Origin: Paracentrotus lividus
Taxonomy: Eukaryota; Echinodermata; Echinoidea; Camarodonta; Echinidae
Assembly (NCBI GenBank): GCA_940671915.1
Contig: CALNVZ010003433.1
Span: 23,726,886-23,790,885, forward strand
Length of the DNA stretch: 64,000 nucleotides
Direction: 5' to 3'
Shown: positions 34,401 through 44,300 of the stretch, piece after piece
Layout of the letters: every line of letters begins with the position of its first letter
How positions within the stretch are numbered: position 1 is the first letter of the stretch
Position numbers and translations under genes: made by a program
The notes under the pieces: generated by a model
The model's input: the letters and a program-made list of their open reading frames with translations, nothing else
What the model was told of the DNA's origin: nothing
The model's database searches: none

Positions 34401-36915
34401 CTTTAAGGAAAAACATAATGAAACCATATTAGTAGTGGTTCTAGGACAATTACACTTGCTGGAAAATTACCCCCCCCCACAGAACTACCCCTTAACTCTT
34501 AACCTAACCCTGACCCTACTTCTTGGGGTAGTTGTCCTGGGGGTAATTGTCCAGGGGATAGTTGTCATGTTACGATTAGCTGTGTATCTTTATAGTCTCG
34601 TAGATCTGTTGTATGATGAATCTCTAAGCCATATTAGCAGTGTACCTTCATAGGCTTCTAGATCTGTTGTATGATGAATGTCTGAGCCATATTAGTAGCC
34701 AAAAGTCGCAATTGAATTTTAAATTGAATTTGATGAAGCCCTGAGCCACATTAGCAGTGGGCCTTGATAGTCTTGAAGATCTGTTGTATGATGAGTCTTT
34801 GAGCCATGTTAGTGTTAAAGTACTTGACAATCACGTAGATCGCTGCTTTAGTATCCCTTATGAACTTGTAAATAAAGAAATGCATTGGCAGTTTAATAAG
34901 CTTGATATGTGATGTTAATACAGAGTTATATTTTGAATATAATTTTTTATGCATTGTAATCTGGAAATGTTGAAACACCATGTCAAACCCAATATCCAAT
35001 TCATTATTTTTTTTGTTCTAGGTTTTTTTAAAATTTTACTACGGTTACCTTTTCGCTTGAAAAGTGCTACATGCAACACTAACAGCAGAACAGTTTAAAC
35101 ATTTCTGCAATATTCAGTTGTCAAATTTCAGAAAATACTTTTTGTCAATACCTTTTCCAGCCTCCTTGTAGGTGCATTGTGAAAAATTTTCCAGTATATT
35201 TACATACAAACATGTCAATCCAGTATAGTGCATGATAGAGTATCCGCTATTCAAGACTAAAACAATCCCTTTTTAAAGTTTCTCGATCATGATGTGTTTT
35301 GTTTTCTTTCAGGCGCATGCTGTGGAAAAGGTACCTCCGCCACAAAAGAGACGTGGACAGACTTTGCCCCAGAACATGGCCATCACCCTGCAGTACTTGA
35401 CTGCAAATTTCAAAGCTTTACCTGAACGCTCGTCAGATCTTAAGAATGGACACCTGCTATTTCTGCACAGCGATAACAACCTATCAATCCCCAAAACAAT
35501 TGACATTGTTGGAGAAAAGCTGTCATGCAGATTTTCTCACGCTCAGCTGGAGTCTCTTGTGAACCGTGCAAACGAGTTGAGGTCAGCTGATTACGATGCT
35601 GTCATGTCCAGATACAAGAGCCTTTGTTGTGATCCAGTATACACTGCCATTCAAGGGAATGCTTCAAAGGACCCACAGCTGTCACCAGAGCCTCCACGAG
35701 GATCATCTAATGGTATGGTTTCATTCTAAATGTTTCTTTTTTTTACTCTAAATTAAAGACTGTCTGTGATGATATTAAGAGGGCACTTTTCAATAATTTC
35801 TCTGCCATTGATGTTGCGTATTGACCATTTCAAACTTCCTATGTTTCTCCATGTGGCAGACAGAATTTCATCAATTTCTCAATTGCTTTGAGATATACTC
35901 AAAATCAAATAATAAATAAATAAATAATTCAAGAACTTATAATTAAGTAAATGCTGCCAACTATTAAAAAATATATTTGAGATACAGTTATAAAACTGTG
36001 TTGTGTTATTCATTAAGAATTGCTATGAACCTCAAATCAGAAATTTGGGTCATTGCCTGGCCGAGACCCACTTTAGAAATGTCTTTCTTGATAATAAATT
36101 TCCTTTCTGACATATCCATGATGAAATGTGAGCTGAGATCGTGAACATGCTTATACAAATAATAATGTTATTTTTTTTCCCCTCCTCTGCACTCTTCAGA
36201 AACCAAGGTGACCGCCCGACAAAGCAGCAGACCCCAGAAGGATACCATAGCCAGTATGACTCCAACACCAAAGACTAAGAAAGTAGCTTCCTCACTTCCA
36301 TGTGAAGTTTTCTTTGCTTGCACCCGGTGTGGTTCCAGATCTAGAACAGTCCCGCAGCTCCACACGCATTACCGCACAGTACATAAGGAGGAGATAGCCA
36401 ATGGGACCCTCACGTCTAAAGATCAGGGGGACAGTTCACAGAAAGATGGCGATACCTCCAAATCATCAGGGAAAAAATCAAAGCAAGTGGAAAGCAATGG
36501 TAGCAAAGCAAATGACCAAGCTGGAACTGGAGATAGAGAGAGGTCGAATGCTGGTGAGCAGTCAGCAAACAATAACAGACTTGACACAAAGGAAAACTCA
36601 GAATCGGACGTTTTATATGTTGAAGGGAGCCAAACACCAGCGAATACTGTTCGTCCTGGCCCGGTTATCAACCATCCAGAAAAGGACTGTGTCATAACAA
36701 GAAAAAGAAACGTCCCACTGGGGATGTTGGAGGGTAAGAAGAACTCATTGATGGTCATCTTCCAGCATTCTGATCAGAACAAGCCGCTCCCAGAAGGATC
36801 GTCGTTCAAACTTAGGAACACAGGAGGTGAACAGACTTACATGGTCGTTGCAAACGTTGATGTGGATATTATTGAGCAGGGGAGACCTGTTAAGAAAGCA
36901 AAGACGGTGAAGTGA
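31452..36915 (+). CDS. unrecognised protein with one C2H2 zinc finger
   Basis: Six exons inferred from matching splice sites, all joined in phase 1 except the unresolved end of exon 4: 31452-31476, 32273-32392, 33020-33313, 34106 to about 34431, 35313-35712 and 36200-36915, roughly 620 residues. I do not recognise the family. Exons 2-3 encode a helical, leucine-rich N-terminal region (WTSTELKQLLSKSIVPDHWN; NLFILLRALKKHV) that looks like a folded domain. Exon 5 encodes a second conserved-looking block (LSCRFSHAQLESLVNRANEL). Exon 6 holds a finger C-X2-C-X12-H-X4-H (nt 36319-36384), then a charged Ser/Asn/Lys-rich linker, and a C-terminal piece ending KKAKTVK that resembles a nuclear signal. 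Exon 4 cannot be read in one frame in this copy; short indels break it, probably sequencing errors. A nuclear, DNA- or chromatin-associated role is a guess from the finger and basic tail. A second copy lies at 54397-61873. Confidence 0.7.
33605..34025. repeat. pair of tRNA-like sequences in inverted orientation (intron 3)
   Basis: On the minus strand near 33700-33635 the sequence reads 'gccatagctcactcggttg' then 'ctcaggttcaaatc'. On the plus strand near 33950-34010 it reads 'gccatagctcagtcagtgag' then 'gggctcgaatacc'. Both resemble tRNA box A and box B with spacing near that of a tRNA, facing each other about 250 bp apart. They are probably tRNA-derived SINE heads or a composite element, not functional tRNAs. 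Both recur in the second copy near 56590-56960. Confidence 0.5.
34440..34570. mobile_element. hairpin MITE with telomere-like core (intron 4)
   Basis: 'taggacaattac' and 'ggaaaattacccccc' at the left mirror 'gggggtaattgtcc' at the right; ACTACCCC and GGGGTAGT form an inner stem. The core contains CTAACCCTGACCC. It is repeated at 57367-57495 in the second copy. Confidence 0.65.
34590..34825. repeat. ~65 bp tandem repeat (intron 4)
   Basis: Three to four diverged units carrying 'agatctgttgtatgatgaat', then 'gagccatattagcagtg'. Also present in the second copy near 57530-57770. Confidence 0.75.
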
Positions 36916-37275
36916 AATCTGTTGCAATCTAACATTCTGTAGATACACGTATATCAACTTGACTATAGAGACCATTGGTGATCTTCCAACGTTCTGACCA
37001 GTTCGTGACCGATCCGAGAGATATTACTGATCATCGTTAAAGCTTAAGAATGCTGGAGGCGAGCAGACTTACTAGTACATGGTCGTTGCGAATGTTGATG
37101 TGGATATAATTGAGCAGGGGAGACCCGCTAAGAAAGCAAAGACAGTGAAGTTAAATCTGTTGCAATCTGATTAAATAGATCAACCTGACTATAGAGACCA
37201 ATGGTGATCTTCCCATGTTCTGACCAGAACATATGATCGATCCCCGAGGGATCATTGTTCAAGTTTTAGAATATT
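36747..37275 (+). repeat. tandem duplication across the last exon, ~227 bp units
   Basis: Unit 1 (about 36747-36973) contains the last 55 codons, the stop and the start of the 3' UTR of the zinc-finger gene. Unit 2 (about 36974-37199) repeats it: 'tggtgatcttcc', 'atggtcgttgcgaatgttga', 'gagcaggggagaccc', 'aagaaagcaaagacagtgaa'. Unit 3 (about 37200-37275) is a truncated start. Unit 2 has small indels and no stop at the original place, so it is a non-coding relic downstream of the gene. Confidence 0.85.
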
Positions 37276-37589
37276 GCGTTTGAAGCCCTAAACTTTATTT
37301 TTACTTGTATAATTTCGTTATATTTTTTGCTCACTGAAGTAAAAGACATCAGGATTTTTGTGGAAATTAAATCAGACGTAATCCATGAGAAGAATTGTGA
37401 TGTTTAATATTTGCAAGTTGTTTAAAAACTGTGGACAGTATATTCCAGATTATACACATAAATTTTCAGGTGGTCTTAAACTTTTCAGGACGGTATAGAC
37501 GTCTAAGAGAGAGAGAGATGGAGAAAGATAAAGAGGAAGAAATATTGGGAAAGATAAATAGACATGGTGAGGGAGAAGAAAATTTATAT
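37276..37589. other. 3' flank of the zinc-finger gene
   Basis: AT-rich sequence with no gene. A short GAGAGAGA tract lies near 37510. It recurs near 62690-63000. Confidence 0.5.
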
Positions 37590-37960
37590 AGATTGATGGT
37601 TTATTTCCACTTGGTCTAATAGCAGATGGTCCAATTCTCTGAATGTTGAATACCACATGGGTTAAACCCATTTGGTCGAATTTCCACATGGTCTAATTGC
37701 ATTTTTGTTAAGTCTTAAAATGAATATTTGGTCCATTAATACATGAATTGACCAAGCAGTTTTAGACCAAGTGGAAACTAGACTAATTGGACATTAGATC
37801 AAATGGGAATTAGACAAAATGTTAAATAGGCAGAGTGACAATTAAACCAAAGGGTTGCAGATGAAATTGAATAAGATCATGTGGTATGAGACCAAACAGG
37901 CATTAGTAAAAGTGGGTTGAGACCAAATGGCAATTTACCAATTGTAGACAGTGAGACAGA
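37590..37960. mobile_element. 'TGGTCTAATT' inverted-repeat element
   Basis: Repeated 'ttggtctaat', 'acatggtctaattgc' and their inverses 'gaccaagtgg' and 'attagaccaaatgg' form a diffuse palindrome. The same words make up 40612-41000. Non-coding; copies recur near 50998-51185 and 63000-63330. Confidence 0.65.
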
Positions 37961-38351
37961 AATAGATGAAGAAAGAAGTAAAAAAGGAGTGAGAGAAATG
38001 TGAAGACACAGTGATGGAGAGATATGGATAAAGATAAAAGACAGAGATGAAGAAGTATATAGACAGAGTGAGAGCTTAGAACTTGTAGGGGAGACATCTA
38101 TGGATAGACGGAAGATACAGCAATAGAGAGGGACAAACAAATAGAAAAATCAGAGTGAAAGCAAAAAAAATAAATACAGTCCACTCCCTTTATAATGAGG
38201 TGATTGGACTACGTCATGTTACAGTCCGACCTTGATCATATGGCTATCATTTAACCAGACTCCAGCCATGAATTGTATTCCTTATCAAATTCACATAAAA
38301 GCATGATTCACTTTCCTCCTGTTATTCATATTTTTTTCATCTTACACACAT
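37961..38351. other. gene-free spacer with purine-rich stretch
   Basis: A GAAAGAAG/GAGAGA-rich interval followed by unique-looking sequence. Its minus-strand serine/leucine-rich frames are low complexity. The whole interval is duplicated at 51210-51620 and near 63360-63750. Confidence 0.5.
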
Positions 38352-38665
38352 GGGCCCATGTTCACAAAGGTGGCCTAAAGTTAAGCCTAGCTTAAATCTG
38401 TGGTATAATTATGACTAGCAAAATGGGACACAATCTTGAAAAGTCAATGTTCGATTTATCAGAATTTTTGGTGCTTAAACTTTAAAAAAACTGCATGGGA
38501 ATGATAAGTCCAAAGTTTCTTAACCACTAAAGCAGGATTCCAGAATCCAGTAAATGTTTAGGAAACATTGCAACTTAGACACATTTGTCTCCCATTTTGC
38601 TAGCCATAGTTACACCAAAGATTTAAGCTAGGTTTAACTTTAGGCCACCTTTGGGAATACGGGCC
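38352..38665. mobile_element. MITE, ~314 bp, GGGCCC(A/G)T termini, copy 1
   Basis: The left end GGGCCCATGTTCACAAAGG, then TGGCCTAAAGTTAAGCCTAG, is mirrored by the right end CTAGGTTTAACTTTAGGCCA, then CCTTTGGGAATACGGGCC. Inner AGCAAAATGGGA and its inverse continue the stem to about 80 bp. Confidence 0.8.
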
Positions 38666-38822
38666 GTTATGATCATTAACAATTATCCACCTCATAAATC
38701 CCTCCCATCAAGGCTATTAAATCCTCCCCCTTCCCGCCAACCAACCACCCACCCACACAACCATCACCTCGGCTATTCATTCATCCTGCCCCGCATATGT
38801 AACCCTTCACTCCTGAAGACAA

Positions 38823-39134
38823 GGGCCCGTATTCACAAAGGTGGCCTAAAGTTAAGCCTGGCTTAAATCTGTGGTTCAACTATGGCTTGCTAAGAGGGAA
38901 TCAATCTGTCTATGTTGCATGTTCCTATCACCTTTACTGAATTCCGGAATCATGTTTTATTTGTAAGGGAAACTTTTGTACGTATCGTTCCCAAGCAGTT
39001 TTAATAGTTTCACTTCCAAAAATTATGATGAATTGAACATTTAATTTTCAGGATTGATTCCCTCTTAGCAAGCCATAGTTAAACCACAGATTTAAGCTAG
39101 GCTTAAAGTTAGGTGGCTTTTGAGAATACGGGCC
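38823..39134. mobile_element. same MITE family, copy 2
   Basis: GGGCCCGTATTCACAAAGG at the left and TTTGAGAATACGGGCC at the right, with the same AAGTTAAGCC and AAGCTAGGCTTAAAG arms. The inner stem differs from copy 1 (GCTAAGAGGGAATC against GATTCCCTCTTAGC), so it is a subfamily. Confidence 0.8.
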
Positions 39135-40012
39135 AGATAGTCCACCTCTCCGAAATGTCGAGCATTCTCTACTACTGCTACTACAAGCCTTCCTCACCTA
39201 TTGCCTTCTCATCTGGTTCACAGTCCTTTTCAGGACTCCGTCAAGAAATACTTCTAATTCTATTTTTTTTACTCTCTATCTCACCTTTCCATTTCTACTT
39301 TCTGTAACTCTCCATTCCCTCACCAACTCTCTAATGCAGTCCTATTCAGGACTAACCACATGGTGAACCGTAAACTTCGTCATAGTATTTTAATCCACCA
39401 TACAAGCCTCTACCTTCAGAGTGCAATAAATTTCAAATACGTTTTCAAAAGCAATACCTACAAATACATGTAGTTGCCAGTAGTGCAAAAATGTGTACAC
39501 CATTCCTGTTATCACGAGGTGCTCAAAAGCAAGCCAATTACTTAGTTCACAGGCACAGAGGCACACATGGTCCAAAGAACCTTGTTACAAGGGGTCGACG
39601 GTAAATGTGCAGTGTGTAAAGTACAGAAAGACACAGGTAAAATACCAGACCATAGTTGTTAGAAAGAGGGAACGATTTATTCACATTCTCTACATTTCTT
39701 GGCTGTAAACCTCAGGGTTTTTTTTACACAAATTTTTTCTACAAAACACAATTTATACACCATGATTGCCATTTCAAATACACTGTACAAGTCCTGTAGA
39801 TTTCACAGGTTACTGTTATATGAATACAGAGGTACGTGTATGCAATAACCTAATGTGTTGTTGTTATGAGTTGGGATATACAAAGAATACTTATATTCAC
39901 ATTACTTTGTATTCTACTATGTAGATAAAACAGTAAAGAGTACATTGTAATTCTTCCGCATAGTCCAATTTGTGCAAAAGCAGTTTTATACATCAACACT
40001 CGCATGTTGTGT
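39135..40012. other. gene-free sequence
   Basis: No supported gene. The frames here have no similarity I recognise. Confidence 0.45.
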
Positions 40013-40183
40013 CTACAGTGGAAACTTGTCATAAAGAATTTTGATATATTGGTAACAAAATTACCCTGTATAATTATCAAGTCATTTCTCCAGTCAAAAT
40101 GAAATACATCTATCATATTTTGTATTCATTTCTGAACAAGCAAAATTTTCTGGTCCCAAAGTCCTTATAGAGTTTCCACTGTA
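40013..40183. mobile_element. MITE, TACAGTGGAAAC termini
   Basis: ACAGTGGAAACTTGTCATAA at the left mirrors TTATAGAGTTTCCACTGT at the right. A relative lies at 44458-44608. Confidence 0.7.
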
Positions 40184-40611
40184 AACAGAACTTTTATTTA
40201 AGAACTTGTTATTCCCCAAAATATCATCTTTCTGTAAACATCCAATCGTTTTGGTACACCATTCTCCACCTGTTTTACACTTTATCAGTGAGTCAATGTA
40301 ACAAATTCACAGAGGTTTGACACATTCACTTCTTACTCGCATGCCGCTGTAAACTCTTTGTTCATAACTTTTTTAAACTCCTTCACCCTTTGCATGCCAT
40401 ATTAATTTGTAACCATTTTTCTAATTTAAAGATGATATAAAAGATGCCGAACAAACATAACTGTTGTTGTTTTTTAATTCCTCTAGCACCAGATTTACAG
40501 AGAAAGTGAATTAATACAATTTTATAATAAATTCATGCAATGGTAACTAAATTCAACTGTGGCAAGCAAAGAATTAAGATCTCGTCTGCAAAACATTGGC
40601 TCATCTTAGTA

Positions 40612-41000
40612 GGTAAATTGGCACTTGGTCTAAACCCACTTTGACTAATAACCATTTGGTCCCATGCCTCCATTTCGTCTACAACCAGTCTGTCTAACTG
40701 CCTTTTGTCCAATTCCCATCTGGTCTTATACCCATTTCGTCACAATGTCTAAAACCACTTAGCCTATTACCTCTAACAAACTGGTAATAGACCAAATATT
40801 TATTTGGGAAACAGATGAAAAGACAATTGGGCGATTTGGTCATTAGACAAACTGGCGATTGGATCAAGTGGTCATTAGACCAAGTATGTACTAGACCAAA
40901 CTAAAGTTAGCGGTAGACCACATTTTTAGTAAAACAAATGGGTTTAGCCCATGTGGTATCAGACAATCAGAGAATAGAACCACTCGGTTGGCAGACCAAA
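40612..41000. mobile_element. 'TGGTCTAAT' palindromic element
   Basis: The left half carries ACTTGGTCTAAACCCA and TTTGTCCAATTCCCATCTGG; the right half carries their inverses (AGACCAAATATT, AACTGGCGATTGGATC, GGGTTTAGCCCATGTGG). Related to 37590-37960. Confidence 0.65.
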
Positions 41001-41223
41001 TACTGTATAAGTGTTATTTTCGGGTGACATTTATTTTCGCGAATTTTCGCGAGTCGGTTCATCGCGAATGTTCACTAGGCATAGCAAGGCTCAGATTATG
41101 ATGTAATGAAGTCCATGGCCCATCAATTCCGCGAAATATTGTGGCTTTCGCGGAATTTCCCCACTAGTCGCAAAATCAGAAAGATATCTAAGTACGGCGG
41201 AAAATATTGAACTTTATACAGTA
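41001..41223. mobile_element. MITE, TACTGTATAA termini
   Basis: TACTGTATAAGTGTTATTTT at the left and AATATTGAACTTTATACAGTA at the right are inverted. The interior repeats TCGCGAATTTTCGCGA and CGCGGAATTT words. It lies just beyond the TADA3 stop codon. Confidence 0.65.
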
Positions 41224-41314
41224 GATACAAACCTCTTAGTATCCCTATCTCTAACACACAAGAGTTATTATTCCATCATTCATACACAGTTTCTTTTGTC
41301 ATGGTAACAAATGT

Positions 41315-44300
41315 TCAAAGCACATCCAACTGCTTGATGATGTTTTCCCGATCACGGAGAGCTTTGGCTGCAGCATTCGTTCTTTCTTAGTCGGTGACGT
41401 TTCTTCTGCTTTGCTGCCATGATCCGTCGGTAGTAGTCTATGCACTGTGTGATAATGAAAACAAATCATGTGTGTTAACAAGTGTTCATTAAGGACATGT
41501 ATTGGTTAAAATTGTTTCTTAGTGATATAGGATACTCTAGTACCACACGAACTAATTTGTTTCTCTTAAAGGTTAGTAATTAAGAAACAATTGGGTAATT
41601 CAGGCGGATCAGATTACTTTAAAAACGAAAGGTGAAAATTGTTTTTTCTATATAATCGTCTAATTTGACGAAAATCGTAAAGAACTATAGGCTTTGTGAC
41701 ATGTCACAGCAGAACTGTCCGTGTGACTGAATTGGTTTCCTAGCGGAATGACGTTTAAAGTAAGACCCTAAATAACAACGACTGGCCATATATCGCGTCG
41801 TATGTAAATACGAATATTGGAGCTCCTTCTTGCGAGGAGAAAACTAACAAATTGAGAAGAATGAATGTAGTTTAGTATATCGAAAGTCTCTAAGACTATC
41901 TGTCAGCACGTCATAGTGAAGAATTTTGGACGCCAAATATTCAAAATCGTTGCGCAGTTTTATCTATTCTCTCACAAACATCCTCGTCTGTCTTTCTGTG
42001 CTTTGCATTATGTAAACGCATGACAGTCGTTTTGGGTGTTCCCTGTAAGTTTAGGTGCAGCTATTGGTGTAACCTCAAAATGAACATAACGACTGCTATT
42101 AGTGGATAGGAGTTTATGATGTGTTGTGTACGCAGCAAGGGTATGCTATCTCTATGGTGTAGACCGCAAGAGCTATGAGCCGATCACGGGCAGCTATGGG
42201 TTGTATGTTTAGTATATCGCACACGATGTACTCTCTGGACCAAATATCTGCCCCCATTCAGCATATTTCGTGCAGATGCGATCGCACGCACCTCACAGAC
42301 TGTAGTACTTCAGAGTCTGATTCGTCAGTCGTGTATAATTGAGCGGAATTGTTCACCTGTGGGGAATATTGAATAACTGTCCTGCTTCGCTCTAGTGCAA
42401 CTATACCACAGTGTACTGTTTTTATCATCAACATTGACTTCATGTAAGTAGAGAATGAGATGTTATTCATTGTCAGTAGGTCTAAACCAAACCGAACAGA
42501 TATTCTCCATGGTCCTTCATATCCGGAATTAGGAATATTTTAAGTTCAACTCCGGGCAACTCACTGCAAGTAGCTTTAAAGGCAGTCTGACGTCAAGAGT
42601 AGGCTTGATTTAACTTTTCCCAAGACTCCAAAGCTTTAATCTCTTTGAAAAGATGTATTGTATAAAAAGTCTATTAGGCCCTTCATCCATAGTGGTCTTA
42701 ACTATAATACTTATGCTACACACAAATTAGACATTTCTATTGACGAAATTCGTGTCAAATCGAAGATTCTATGTGACGCAATGTAATGTGTGAAGAACAG
42801 TGATAGTCGTCGATGCACGGGAGCATGGGATAAGAGCGCGCGAGCTCGGGTGCTGCAATGCCTCTAACATGCATGCACTGTTACTGTCGGATGTGGCACT
42901 GGCTTAACCTCACAATAGTAAGTGCAACGTGAATAACGATTGCTTCATGAAGCTTTTAGGGCGCGGGGCTTAGTAGCAGCGGAATTGGCATTTTATTGGC
43001 TTCAAAATGATTGTCCTTTGAGTTCCCAAAAATGTTTTGGGAAAAATGGGTGGTAAATTTGTGACTTCTAATGATTCCTCCTAACGAAAAATGGACAATT
43101 ATTTTTCTAATTTAGTAAACCTTTAAAAACACTGTTTTCTGCTTGAATTTTCAAATTTGTCCTTGGTTTGAAATGTATCAGCCTGAACCCGACGCCACTT
43201 GAGGGTCCCGTTCACTGATACTCAAGACAGAGCCGTAGTAATTCAATTTTACATATTACGTTCCCTTTTACACTGTTTTGAGAAGTTACTAAATATGCTT
43301 TAAAGTCATACCTGCCAACGTTGTGAGTCCAAATTGAGGGACAAAGAAAATTTTTAAAATAGGAACATTCCTGAATTTCGAATACATTACTACTGTGCAT
43401 AGACTTTTACAAAAAATAGGGATACAGGGTTGTCAAGGGTGATAACTGCTCTTTCTTTTCCCCCAAAATAGGGACAGTTGGCAAGTAAGTAAAGTGTATG
43501 TCTCAAAAGCTAAGCTAACCTCATTATCAGCTGCTCTTAGTTTCTGTCTAAGCTCCTGTCTTTTGATTTCTTCCTTGGCAAGTTTGACGAGTCGTTGTTT
43601 CTGGGACCGGTTGTGAGCGTAGAGGGCCTTCAGCTCTTCCTGTCGTTTCTGAAGCTCTAGAAGTACCTCATCCTCTTCACCCATTATCATAGGGTCATCG
43701 ATATCAAGCAGTCCTGTGGATAGGATGCAAAATAAGAAAAAAATTACAAAATAAACGAACGATTTTTGGCAAAGATGGTCTATAGCTCTTCCTGTCATTT
43801 CTGAAGCTCTAGAAGTACCTCGTCCCCTTCACCAATTATCATAGAGTCATTGATATCAAGCAGTCCTGTGGATATGATGCAAAATAAGATTAAAACTATG
43901 AAACACAAATTTTGGCACAGATACTGTATAACACAATATTTTTGCAATTTTTGTGATGTTTTCATTACTATAGATAGCCTTATCTTGAAGTGGAAATTTT
44001 CACGAAGATGGACTCTTGAAATTTGCGAAAATAAACACTTATAGAGTAGCTTTTAGATCATCCTGATGCACATGAAGCTTTAGAAGTACCTCTTCCTCTT
44101 CACCCATGACCATAGGGTCATCGATATCAAGCAGTCCTGTGGATAGGATGCATAATACGATAAAAATTATGACAATAGCATCAGTAATTTTTGGCACAGA
44201 TTTTCCTTAGCTCTTCCTGTTGCACATGAAGCTCTAGAAGTACCTAGCCCTCTTTTCCCATGAAAAGTGGGTCAACAGCCCTGTGGATAGGATGTAAAAT

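Noticed and set aside
34490-34530. Interstitial telomere repeat (CTAACCCT words)
   Set aside because: Only one or two imperfect hexamers, and they form the loop of a MITE-like hairpin.
36416-36758. Minus-strand frames opposite the zinc-finger exon
   Set aside because: Shadows of the real plus-strand exon 6.
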